Source of the DNA: Desulfobacula sp. | Lineage (GTDB): Bacteria > Desulfobacterota > Desulfobacteria > Desulfobacterales > Desulfobacteraceae | Direction: 5' to 3' | DNA: 17,204 nt | Assembly: GCA_027858355.1 (NCBI GenBank) | Contig: JAQICW010000096.1 | Coordinates: 1-17,204 of the forward strand | In this document: positions 6,435 through 13,618 of the stretch, one piece after another | Layout of the letters: every line of letters starts with the position of its first letter | How positions within the stretch are numbered: position 1 is the first letter of the stretch | Translations under genes and position numbers: made by a program | The notes under the pieces: model-generated | Told to the model about the DNA's origin: nothing | The model's input: only the letters and a program-made list of their open reading frames with translations | Databases searched by the model: none

Positions 6435-6451
6435 CATATTGTATGGGGTCA
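6422..6451. repeat. Perfect 15-bp tandem duplication
   Basis: TATTGTATGGGGTCA is present twice back to back (6422-6436 and 6437-6451). The duplication lies between the methylase-like fragment and the stop codon of the ferredoxin-like gene. The sequence that follows, GGGGTCAGGCATTACTTA, resembles flanks of REP-associated (RAYT/IS200-like) elements from memory, but no transposase is present. Confidence 0.9.
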
Positions 6452-6459
6452 GGCATTAC

Positions 6460-6825
6460 TTACTGGATTTTTTTTTCAAACAAGGATTCCTTTATCTGTT
6501 CCATTTTAATGGCACCTTCAGGACATCCTGTGGCGCAGACACCGCATCCCCTGCATTGTTCAGCATCAATTGCAGGAACCAGGCGTTTCTTTTCTTTGAT
6601 GTCTTTTTCCTGGGATATGATACCAAAAGGGCATCGCCGGACACATTTTCCGCATTTGATGCAGTCCTGGGTCGGAGGCTGAGCCAGGAAACGGCTCATG
6701 GGCCAATATTTTTGAACATTGAGTTTTTGGGAGAGCTGATGGGGAAAACAGCAGTCACTGCAGCAATTGCATAAAGCACCTGTAATCATCCCATGTTTAT
6801 CCAGACCAAGTTCACCAATTTGCAT
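6460..6825 (-). CDS. 4Fe-4S dicluster ferredoxin-type protein, C-terminal piece of a larger family member
   Basis: The 121-residue product has a CNCCSDCC cluster (C19, C21, C22, C25, C26), then two complete 4Fe-4S motifs: C55-x2-C58-x2-C61-x3-C65-P and C91-x2-C94-x2-C97-x3-C101-P. It could carry two [4Fe-4S] clusters and shuttle electrons in the cytoplasm. The whole looks like the C-terminal third of a longer family of ferredoxin-like proteins whose first part is represented by the next ORF upstream (6825-7034); about the middle half is missing. The ATG at 6825 overlaps the upstream stop in TGATG, so translation could be coupled. The piece retains every cluster cysteine and may still be functional, but a decayed gene is the more likely reading. 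It follows the reductase at 7088-8239 on the same strand. Confidence 0.7.
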   Translation of the reverse strand: MQIGELGLDKHGMITGALCNCCSDCCFPHQLSQKLNVQKYWPMSRFLAQPPTQDCIKCGKCVRRCPFGIISQEKDIKEKKRLVPAIDAEQCRGCGVCATGCPEGAIKMEQIKESLFEKKIQ

Positions 6826-7034
6826 CAGTCCATTTTTTGCCAGGCTCTTTCCAAAAACAGATCAAAATTATTATAATCTTTCAGGGTTTTGTTCTTTTCC
6901 AAAAGCATTCCTATCTGTTTTTTTTCAAGTGATTTGCTTGCCAGTATTTGTAAAAGATCAATTTCCAGGGGTTCATAGAAACGGTCCAGCCAAGGGGCTA
7001 AAAAATCAGGTACGTTCATCTTTTGTATTTGCAT
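6825..7034 (-). CDS. Small protein matching the N-terminus of the same ferredoxin family (probable gene fragment)
   Basis: This 69-residue ORF contains DFLAPWLDRFYEPLEIDLLQ and ends ERAWQKMD. In related proteins, from memory, a xPDFLxPxLDRFYxPxEID segment opens a long ferredoxin-type protein whose end is the cysteine-rich part found in the next ORF. Here a large central part is absent and the two ends lie in different frames joined by TGATG. An AGGAGG lies 12 bases before the ATG at 7034; it is better placed for an ATG six bases downstream at 7040, which opens only a seven-codon frame, and this suggests the 5' end has also changed. No cysteine is present. Possibly a pseudogene together with 6460-6825. 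Confidence 0.5.
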   Translation of the reverse strand: MQIQKMNVPDFLAPWLDRFYEPLEIDLLQILASKSLEKKQIGMLLEKNKTLKDYNNFDLFLERAWQKMD

Positions 7035-7087
7035 AACATCTAAATTCCTCCTGGGTCAGTATGGGCTCGTCAAAGAACAGGAATTTT

Positions 7088-8239
7088 TTAAAAACTATTG
7101 ATTGGCGGCGGAATCAAAACGAATTTACCCACATGCTTCTTTTCGGTGAACTCGCGTTGTGCCGCCACAATCTGATTGAGTGGAAATGTTTTTGCCAAAA
7201 TTGGCTGTATCTCACCTTTTTCGATGTAGGAAATAAGGTTTGAGAAAACAGGCTCATCCCAGGCAGTACATCCGATCAGGGTCAAGTCTTTTAAATAAAA
7301 ATCACGCATATCAAGTGTCACGAGCGGTCCTGCAATGGCGCCCGAGGATACAAACCGCCCGCCCCGCTTCAGCACTTTGAGCATCCCTCCAAAGCCTTTT
7401 CCTGCAACGTTGTCAACGACAACATCCACGGATTTTTCTCCCAGGCCAGCCACAATATCTACGTCTCGGGCAAAGACTTGATCCGCACCGATTGTCCGTA
7501 CATTTTCAATCTTTGCCTTCCCCGCAATGGCGGTTACAAAGGCTCCACGACGCTTCGCCAGCTGAACGACTGCCGATCCGACACCGCCCGACGCACCAGC
7601 GACCAACACATGCTCTCCTTTTGCCACCTTTGCCCGATGGATCATATTTTCAGCTGTACCATAGGCGCATGGGATCGTGCCAAGCTCGGCATCGCTCCAA
7701 TCACAGTCTACGGGGAAAACCTCGGCCGCCGGTACTTTCACAAATTGCGCGAAGGCACCGTCAAAATCAGAAGCTATCCAAATATTTTCCAAAGAATCCC
7801 ATCCCTTGCTTCGCATACAGGCCCGTACCAGTACACGCAAGCCGATAAGGCATTCATCCACCCCCGTTGCAACAGCCACCACCCGGCCGCAACAATCTGT
7901 ACCCTGAATAAACGGAAATGGCGTTGCCTCATTCCAGCCGCCATCTCCCTGTGTATTTGCCTCTTTTTTTTCTCTCTCGCCGGTCGTAAGTTTTTCTGTG
8001 CTCGTTGTGACTTTGGAAGAGTACCAGCCAAGGCGGGTATTGATTTCAGTATTGTTTACTCCTGCGGCAAGTACCTGCAAAAGAACTTCCTTTGGGCCAA
8101 GTGCCGGAATCGGAACATCCCGATAAACCAATTTTTCATATCCGCCGTTTCCGGTTGTAACAACCGCTTTCATGGTTGCTTTGCAATCTGTGAGATCAAA
8201 GCGATCCTTTGAGGGAGTTGTTGGACTTTTTTCTACCAT
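7088..8239 (-). CDS. MDR-family NADPH-dependent reductase (quinone oxidoreductase-like alcohol dehydrogenase)
   Basis: The 383-residue protein is a medium-chain dehydrogenase/reductase. An N-terminal GroES-like part (about 23-140) contains MKAVVTTGNGGYEKL and GTDCCGRV. A Rossmann domain follows, with the nucleotide loop AGASGGVGSA (214-223) and a C-terminal GGRFVSSGAIAG segment. The zinc-binding Cys/His set of true alcohol dehydrogenases is not evident, so it is more like the zinc-independent quinone oxidoreductases that reduce enones or quinones with NADPH. The charged loop at about 76-105 is accepted in this subgroup. The ATG at 8239 has AAAGGGG five bases upstream; an internal Met23 lacks such a site. 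It sits downstream of the MFS transporter on the same strand, separated by a possible terminator. The substrate is unknown. Confidence 0.92.
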   Translation of the reverse strand: MVEKSPTTPSKDRFDLTDCKATMKAVVTTGNGGYEKLVYRDVPIPALGPKEVLLQVLAAGVNNTEINTRLGWYSSKVTTSTEKLTTGEREKKEANTQGDGGWNEATPFPFIQGTDCCGRVVAVATGVDECLIGLRVLVRACMRSKGWDSLENIWIASDFDGAFAQFVKVPAAEVFPVDCDWSDAELGTIPCAYGTAENMIHRAKVAKGEHVLVAGASGGVGSAVVQLAKRRGAFVTAIAGKAKIENVRTIGADQVFARDVDIVAGLGEKSVDVVVDNVAGKGFGGMLKVLKRGGRFVSSGAIAGPLVTLDMRDFYLKDLTLIGCTAWDEPVFSNLISYIEKGEIQPILAKTFPLNQIVAAQREFTEKKHVGKFVLIPPPINSF

Positions 8240-8281
8240 GCTGCCCCTTTCTTTTTGGTAAATATTTCCTGACTATTCTAT

Positions 8282-8324
8282 AAAAAAAATCAAGCCTGGC
8301 ATTTAGTATTATTTTTTTATGCCA
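8282..8324 (-). terminator. Possible terminator after the MFS transporter gene
   Basis: On the minus strand TGGCAT (8324-8319) pairs with ATGCCA (8302-8297) across a 16-base A/T-rich loop, and a run of eight T (8289-8282) follows seven bases later. The short stem and the gap before the T-run make this a weak intrinsic terminator. It lies about 20 bases after the transporter stop and ahead of the reductase gene. Confidence 0.35.
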
Positions 8325-8343
8325 CGATAAACAATTGCTGGTA

Positions 8344-9609
8344 TTATTCTGTTTTCAATTCCGGCGCTGTTTTATCAACCTCCGATCTTGGGTCAATTTG
8401 TAAGGCCATTTGCGTGGTATGCTTCATAATCATAAAATCCACCTGGTCTTCCACAGGGATGATTCGAGCAATTTCTTTGTGCCTTAAAAATAAAGAAACC
8501 AGTGCATAGATGGCGCTGATACCTGAAAAATAAATAAAGAACCCATATGGCGTGTCCAGCAGTTCCATGACTGATGATGCAGCAATGGGGCCTATCACAG
8601 CACCAATACCATAGAAAAGCAAAAGCGCAGAGCTGACATTAACCACATCCTTAGGTTCAAACATGTCATGGGCTCTTGCTACAGAAGCCGGATAAATGGT
8701 GAACATAATCCCACCAAACATAGCCGTCGCTGCCATAAAAACCCCGAACTGGCCTTGAGAAGCCACAATCATCAAGGCACTGATCACTGCAAAAACACCG
8801 CCTAAAAAAGGAATTACCTTTGATCTGTCAAACCGATCTGAAAATAAACCCAGGGGCCACTGGAACAAAAGCCCTCCCAATACGGTGATGGCCATGAAAT
8901 AAGAAATCTGGGAAACACTTAGATTTGTTTGATGGCAAAATACCGGCCCCATGGTGTAAAAAGCGCTATTTGTCAACCCGGCGGTAAAACAACCCAGTAT
9001 TCCCAGAGGGGCTCTTTTAAGAATAATTTTAAGCTTGACTGGTTCAGTCTTTGGCATTTGTGGGTGAATGGAACGGGTTAAGGCAATGGGAATAATGCAG
9101 GATACCAGTAAAAAACCAATCACAAAAAACAGGGTTTGATCTTTTATATCTCCAATGTTGAGAAGCTGCTGTCCAACACTGCCCCCCAGATAGCACATAA
9201 CCATGTATATGGAAAAAACCCTTCCCCGTGTCTGGGGTTGAGCACATTCATTGAACCAGCTTTCTATGACCATGAACAGCCCGATTGTGGCTATACCGGT
9301 AAAAAATCTGAAAATCGCCCATGCAAAAGCTGAAATATAAAACCCATGAAGCATGATCATGGCCGTAGCAAGGGCGGCAAACGCAGTAAAAGCCCTGATG
9401 TGCCCTATGTTTCTTATCATAGGGCGGCAGTAAATGGCCCCTGTTACAGAACCGATAAAATAAGAGGTTAAGATCAGACCCGTCATCTGAGTAGAAAATC
9501 CCTCAATGGTTAGTTTCAAACTCAGAACGGTTGCCAGCAGCCCCAAACTCATCGCCAGCAGCAGCATTGAAGCGTATAGTGCTATAAACGATTTTAATAT
9601 TGATTTCAT
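8344..9609 (-). CDS. MFS transporter, YcaD-like
   Basis: This 421-residue inner-membrane protein has about twelve hydrophobic helices and a charged C-terminal tail (after about residue 375). The first half contains TSYFIGSVTGAIYCRPMIR between helices 2 and 3, the usual place of the MFS motif A. The second half holds GLFSDRFDRSKVIP, the repeat of motif A between helices 8 and 9. The segments VIESWFNE, RGRVFSIYMVM, GGLLFQWPLG and LLLFYGIGAVIGP follow the E. coli YcaD pattern as I remember it. The substrate of YcaD-like carriers is not established. Its own promoter is visible at 9701-9729, leaving an 84-base leader. The ribosome binding site is weak (GGAAAA). It may serve a neighbouring catabolic gene set, but this is not shown. 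Confidence 0.92.
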   Translation of the reverse strand: MKSILKSFIALYASMLLLAMSLGLLATVLSLKLTIEGFSTQMTGLILTSYFIGSVTGAIYCRPMIRNIGHIRAFTAFAALATAMIMLHGFYISAFAWAIFRFFTGIATIGLFMVIESWFNECAQPQTRGRVFSIYMVMCYLGGSVGQQLLNIGDIKDQTLFFVIGFLLVSCIIPIALTRSIHPQMPKTEPVKLKIILKRAPLGILGCFTAGLTNSAFYTMGPVFCHQTNLSVSQISYFMAITVLGGLLFQWPLGLFSDRFDRSKVIPFLGGVFAVISALMIVASQGQFGVFMAATAMFGGIMFTIYPASVARAHDMFEPKDVVNVSSALLLFYGIGAVIGPIAASSVMELLDTPYGFFIYFSGISAIYALVSLFLRHKEIARIIPVEDQVDFMIMKHTTQMALQIDPRSEVDKTAPELKTE

Positions 9610-9700
9610 ACCAGATTTTCCAATGATTATTTTGTAAAAAACATGATGTTTTTATTGGGCCAAGTAAGTGATTTTCCAAAAAAACTCAATACGGGATCGC

Positions 9701-9729
9701 ATAATAATCCTGGGTGTTTATTTTGTCAA
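9701..9729 (-). promoter_or_regulatory. Sigma-70 promoter for the MFS transporter gene
   Basis: On the minus strand TTGACA (9729-9724) is followed, after exactly 17 bases, by TATTAT (9706-9701). That is a perfect -35 box and a five-of-six -10 box. The predicted start lies near 9693. A short A/T palindrome (9637-9653, AAAAACAT/ATGTTTTT around one base) lies between the promoter and the start codon. No gene was seen in 9610-9838. Confidence 0.6.
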
Positions 9730-9838
9730 TTAATAGATGGGCTTCTTTTATTGTATCAGGTTAAATATCCATTTTTTCTATAAATATTGAAGCCGGGAAT
9801 ACCATTTCCATGTGACAGGTAAAATTTTAGATAATTTT

Positions 9839-11089
9839 TTATCTGAATCGGCTGATACCAAAGGGCTTGATATTAATCTCCGGTGTTTTGTCATAAACCA
9901 TGTCACACACAAGTTTTCCAGTTCCAGTTGCCAGGGTCAGCCCCAGCATGCCGTGACCCGTCGCAATAATCAGATTTTCTTTGGAGGGTGCTCTGTCTAT
10001 TATGGGTAAATCATCATAAGTCATGGGCCGAAAACTAGTCCATTCTTCGATAACAGGATGGCCCACAGGGTCCTTTAAAAATGCAGTTGCCCCTGAAATC
10101 AGCTTTGAAAGGCGTTTAGGGCTCAACTTATCATCATACCCTGAAAATTCCATGGTTCCGCCCAGGCGATAGCCACTTTTCCATGGGGTGGCAACCATAC
10201 TTTTTTCATAAAGAGAGCAGGGATAGTTAAGACATATGCCTGGTCTTTCCATGGTGATACTATACCCCTTTCCCGGCTGAACCGGCAGATCAAGTTTTAA
10301 TTGTTTTAAGGTCTGGGGAGCCCATGCCCCCGTTGCCAGAACAAATGCATCTGCCTTGAAACTGCCTTTGACGGTGTTCACTCCAACAACGGTATTCTCT
10401 TTGGTTTCAAACTCCAAAAGGTTGCAGTGCTCTTCTATGATAAGTCCTTTTTTGCTCAGTTGTTTTCGCCAGGAAGCCAGAAGCATGTCTGGTTTGAGAT
10501 GCCAGTCATTTTCATGGAGCCATGCGCCGGCAATATCATTTCTAAGGGCAGGTTCAAGTTCCAGCAGCTCTTTTTTGTCAATTCTTCGGGCCGCCATATT
10601 ATAAGTGCTCAGAAAATCGTTGGTGGTTTGATACTTTTCAAAATTTTTCTGGTCCTTGAACACGCTTAATATGCCTTTTTTTTCAAAATCGCAGCTCATT
10701 CCATCCATTGCCAGAAGTGTATCAAACAGGCTGATGGAGTAATTCAGAATTTCGTATTTGTCCTTGGCTGCCCGTGTCATATGGGAGACATTGCACTTTG
10801 AAGCAAATTTTAACAGCCAGATCAAGAGTTTGTAATCCAGCGCGGGTTTTATATAGAGGGGCGATGTCCCCTTCAGGGTTCTTGCAATTTCATGGCTGAC
10901 CGCTCCAGGAGAACACAAAGTTATGACATCACTGAAATAAAGCAGGCCGCAGTTTCCATGGGATGCCCCATCCCCGATTTCATCTTTTTCAATGATTCTG
11001 ACACTTGCGCCTTGATCAATTAAATAATGAGCACAGGCAAGACCTATGACCCCGCCTCCGATGATAATGACTTCCTTGTTAGATCCCAT
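9839..11089 (-). CDS. FAD-dependent D-amino-acid dehydrogenase-like oxidoreductase (DadA family)
   Basis: The 416-residue DAO-superfamily flavoenzyme opens with the dinucleotide-binding loop IIIGGGVIGLACA (8-20) and an acidic residue (E34) at the end of the second strand. It then shows SHGNCGLLYFSDVI and SPGAV in the positions where DadA has its flavin-contact loop. The C-terminus has the FAD-closing segment GHGMLGLTLATG, preceded by RPMTYDDLPIID. DadA-type enzymes oxidise D-amino acids to 2-oxoacids at the membrane; the amine substrate here is not known. I place the start at 11089: AAGGA lies seven bases upstream, and 11176 would add 29 residues lacking any family feature. The start overlaps the end of the epimerase-like gene by 11 bases, which indicates translational coupling. 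Confidence 0.88.
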   Translation of the reverse strand: MGSNKEVIIIGGGVIGLACAHYLIDQGASVRIIEKDEIGDGASHGNCGLLYFSDVITLCSPGAVSHEIARTLKGTSPLYIKPALDYKLLIWLLKFASKCNVSHMTRAAKDKYEILNYSISLFDTLLAMDGMSCDFEKKGILSVFKDQKNFEKYQTTNDFLSTYNMAARRIDKKELLELEPALRNDIAGAWLHENDWHLKPDMLLASWRKQLSKKGLIIEEHCNLLEFETKENTVVGVNTVKGSFKADAFVLATGAWAPQTLKQLKLDLPVQPGKGYSITMERPGICLNYPCSLYEKSMVATPWKSGYRLGGTMEFSGYDDKLSPKRLSKLISGATAFLKDPVGHPVIEEWTSFRPMTYDDLPIIDRAPSKENLIIATGHGMLGLTLATGTGKLVCDMVYDKTPEINIKPFGISRFR

Positions 11090-12044
11090 GCCGTTTTCCT
11101 TTTGGTATTTCAATAATATTTTTGCCGATATTGAGCACGGTTCGGCAAAAATGAATACTTTTTTTGATAGTTTCAATCTCGAGGTGCAAAGCCGTCTCCA
11201 TGTCTTCCAGGCTTATCCCCATTTCAGTTTCAATATTGATCCGGTTGGTGGGGGAGTTATTTTTAATGAGCTCATATGCTTTTTGCATGTCAATATCTCC
11301 GTCACCCACGGCCACCCCTCTGACTTTAAAACCATCCCGGCAGAATTCAATGCGATCATCTCTGAAATGATTTGTAAATGCAACAGGAGCAAGATTCTCA
11401 ATTGCTTTCATGGGATCTTCAGCAATATGCCAGGCATTAACAGTATCAATGCAGGCTCCGACAAAGGTATGATTCACCTCTTTGAGTACCCAGAGAATTT
11501 CTTGGGAAAAACTATCACAATGATTTTCAAGGGCCAGTCGGATGCCATATGCCTCTGCCACTGGTGCTGCGGTTTTTAATATTTGTACTGTTTCCTGCAG
11601 ATAGGGCATGACCTTTGGATGAAACCTACTGCCTGCCCTTGGCCGGGACCGGGGTAAATCCATACTTACCTTTACCACGTCTGCCCCCAGCAAATGTGCC
11701 GTGTTCAGGCCGTCTTCCAGATTATGCTGGATACCAATGCCAAAATGCCCCAGGTCAAGGGACATATTGTACTCCAGGTAAAGGTTTCTCTCTTTTGCTG
11801 AACTACCAACTTCCCTGAGAAAAGAAGGTTCCAGGTTTTCCAGGACTCCATCATCCAGATGAAATCCGTCCAGACCGAGTTCAATACCCAGATCAAAAAG
11901 CTGAAACGTACTCAATTGCCTTTCCCATGGCAGTTTAAATCCAGCCCATGCCTGACCGATCCCATGCAGATATAAACTATAAGTATGCAGCCCCAATAGC
12001 ATATGGTGATTTTCCTTTTTATTTTCATGCATTTTTGAGCACAT
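11079..12044 (-). CDS. Sugar-phosphate isomerase/epimerase-like TIM barrel protein
   Basis: This 321-residue protein has the xylose-isomerase-like (AP endonuclease 2) barrel layout. Probable metal ligands are E in LALENHCD, D in GACIDTVNAWHI, H in FTNHFRDD and E in NIETEMG, in the order expected of the fold. The N-terminal LLGLHTYSLYLHG is the usual first strand. Such proteins isomerise or epimerise sugars, inositols or hydroxyacids, or act as dehydratases; the reaction is not readable from sequence. The ATG at 12044 has AGGA eight bases upstream; another Met occurs four codons later. It is the middle gene of a probable operon, 75 bases after the XdhC-family gene and overlapping the DadA-like gene by 11 bases. 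Its partners suggest a role in a catabolic step on a polar amino or hydroxy acid, but this is inference. Confidence 0.88.
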   Translation of the reverse strand: MCSKMHENKKENHHMLLGLHTYSLYLHGIGQAWAGFKLPWERQLSTFQLFDLGIELGLDGFHLDDGVLENLEPSFLREVGSSAKERNLYLEYNMSLDLGHFGIGIQHNLEDGLNTAHLLGADVVKVSMDLPRSRPRAGSRFHPKVMPYLQETVQILKTAAPVAEAYGIRLALENHCDSFSQEILWVLKEVNHTFVGACIDTVNAWHIAEDPMKAIENLAPVAFTNHFRDDRIEFCRDGFKVRGVAVGDGDIDMQKAYELIKNNSPTNRINIETEMGISLEDMETALHLEIETIKKSIHFCRTVLNIGKNIIEIPKGKRHGI

Positions 12045-12119
12045 AAAATATTTCCTGCCACTTCTTTTTTAAATTTTTTAAGTCTGCTATTTATACCGGG
12101 TCTGCTTATTATGGAAGCT

Positions 12120-13163
12120 TTATTTTTCTGCCTTGATTTTTATAACCTCTCCCATAATACTAACGGCGATCTCTGCCGGTGTTTCTGCATGGATTTCAAG
12201 ACCAATGGGAGAAAAGACCCTCTCAAGGGTTTTATCCGAGACCCCCTTTTTTTTAAGGTTGGTGTAAATCTGGTTCCGTTTGGTCCGACTCCCGATCATT
12301 CCAATATAAGCGGCATTGGTTTTCAAAGCTGCCTCAAGCACGGCCTGATCATGGAGATGACCCCGGGTGAGGATGACAATATAGGAACTTTCATCTATGG
12401 AAAGACTATCAAAGGCATTATCAAATTTTTTCACGGCATGAACAGCCTTTGAATGGGGAAATCGTTCCGGGTTGGCAAATTCTTCCCGGTCATCCACCAC
12501 AACGGTCTGAAAGTCAGTAAGATGAGCCATCCTTGCCAAATGAAACCCTACATGACCGGCACCGAAAATATACAGGGTGTCTGAAGGATGGATGGGCTCA
12601 ATAATAAACTCTTCCAGGCAGTGATTGTAAATCACAGGGAAAGTTCCTGTAAACCTGTTATCAGAAATTTTATCCATCAGGGGTTTTGGTATTAAATACG
12701 GTCCTGTAATCGTTGTGTCGGGAATGACCAGGCATTTTCGGGTAGTAAAATCAGACTTGCTGAACCCATCTATTTTTGAAACCAGAAATCCTTTTTTTCC
12801 CTCTTTTTCAAGGCTGACCAGGGCTTTAAAAACGCCTGTCAGATCAGAATCAGGAACAAAGGCCTCCATTAAAACTATTAGATTACCGCCGCAGACCATA
12901 TCCAGCCCGTCTTTTAGTTCTCTGTTCAGAGAAAATTCTTTTATCCGGCTCTTATGCTTATTTATCAAATCCAGGCAGGTATCAATTACCAGCGCCTCCA
13001 CCAGCCCGCCACCAATGGTGCCATATATGGTTCGATCTTTTAATACGATCATTTTACTTCCCGATGTTCTTGGGGTGGACCCCTTGTGGGTCATGATGGT
13101 GGCTACAGCAAAGTGTGCACTTTGTTTAAGACAATCCAATATCTTGTTATTCAATGGTTCCAT
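12120..13163 (-). CDS. XdhC/CoxI-family molybdoenzyme maturation protein
   Basis: The 347-residue protein has both halves of the XdhC family. The N-terminal domain shows GSTPRTSGSKMIV (28-40), GTIGGGLVEA (48-57) and MVCGGN (89-94). The C-terminal Rossmann-like domain has LYIFGAGHVGFHLA (197-210), VVDDREEFANPERFP (222-236), LTRGHLHD and IGMIGSRTKR. XdhC proteins bind the molybdenum cofactor and help sulfurate and insert it into hydroxylases such as xanthine dehydrogenase. No molybdoenzyme subunit is visible in this window, so its client must be elsewhere or the family member has another role. No strong ribosome binding site precedes the ATG at 13163, with only GGAT nearby. It appears to be the first intact gene of an operon with the epimerase-like and DadA-like genes. 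Confidence 0.92.
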   Translation of the reverse strand: MEPLNNKILDCLKQSAHFAVATIMTHKGSTPRTSGSKMIVLKDRTIYGTIGGGLVEALVIDTCLDLINKHKSRIKEFSLNRELKDGLDMVCGGNLIVLMEAFVPDSDLTGVFKALVSLEKEGKKGFLVSKIDGFSKSDFTTRKCLVIPDTTITGPYLIPKPLMDKISDNRFTGTFPVIYNHCLEEFIIEPIHPSDTLYIFGAGHVGFHLARMAHLTDFQTVVVDDREEFANPERFPHSKAVHAVKKFDNAFDSLSIDESSYIVILTRGHLHDQAVLEAALKTNAAYIGMIGSRTKRNQIYTNLKKKGVSDKTLERVFSPIGLEIHAETPAEIAVSIMGEVIKIKAEK

Positions 13164-13189
13164 TGGTAATGCATCCGATTCTAGTTTGG

Positions 13190-13318
13190 TTAAATTTCAG
13201 TATAAAAGGCTGAAAGTACAAAAACATGCCCTTCATCCCTTTTTGCAATCAATTCGATAATTCTTTCGGCAGCCGGCCCGTCTTTGAGACAACCGCCTCT
13301 TATCTTAATAACTTTCAT
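13190..13318 (-). pseudogene. N-terminal stump of an aspartokinase-type gene (42 aa)
   Basis: A 42-codon frame, not otherwise covered by a gene, encodes MKVIKIRGGCLKDGPAAERI and later GHVFVLSAFYTEI, ending at TAA. It follows the start of aspartate kinases, where KFGGSSLKDG and VVVLSAxYGVT are usual. The KFGG-type nucleotide-binding motif is altered here (Phe to Arg, Ser to Cys), and the remaining several hundred residues are missing. The stump lies 26 bases ahead of the XdhC-family gene on the same strand. It is probably the residue of a deleted gene; expression as a peptide is possible because an AGG lies about ten bases before the ATG. Confidence 0.55.
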
Positions 13319-13545
13319 GGACGGCAACCTACCATAAAAAATTATATGTTTTCAAGACAAAAGGGATTGGGAAAACTGATATAGAGAAGCATGGGAATGG
13401 ATTGTCTTTATGCTTTAATTGTTTTCATCAAAAAAGTAAAACAAATATGATACAAGAAATATTGTTGAAAATTCGGGTCAAATCAGCATTGTTAAATAAT
13501 TTGAACATTGACAGTTCTATCTTGAATCAGGCAGGGTTATTTTTA

Positions 13546-13574
13546 TTGACAAGCACGGGTCCCTAAGCAATTAT
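13546..13574 (+). promoter_or_regulatory. Candidate sigma-70 promoter for the FAD-dependent oxidoreductase
   Basis: A perfect TTGACA (13546-13551) is followed after 17 bases by AATTAT (13569-13574), a four-of-six -10 match. The start of transcription would be near 13581, about 38 bases before the start codon. The remaining intergenic stretch 13319-13545 is A/T-rich and should hold the promoter of the minus-strand operon, but no convincing boxes for it were found. Confidence 0.45.
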
Positions 13575-13618
13575 TGAATCCAATTTTGCCTGGGTGATGA
13601 GAAAAACCATGGAGTCAG

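Noticed and set aside
7478..8212. 244-codon plus-strand ORF
   Set aside because: Antisense to the MDR reductase gene, which has a clear Rossmann motif; no homology is visible.
13319..13618. Riboswitch or small RNA in the divergent intergenic region
   Set aside because: The region is A/T-rich with no strong stem or known aptamer pattern; only a promoter candidate is supported.
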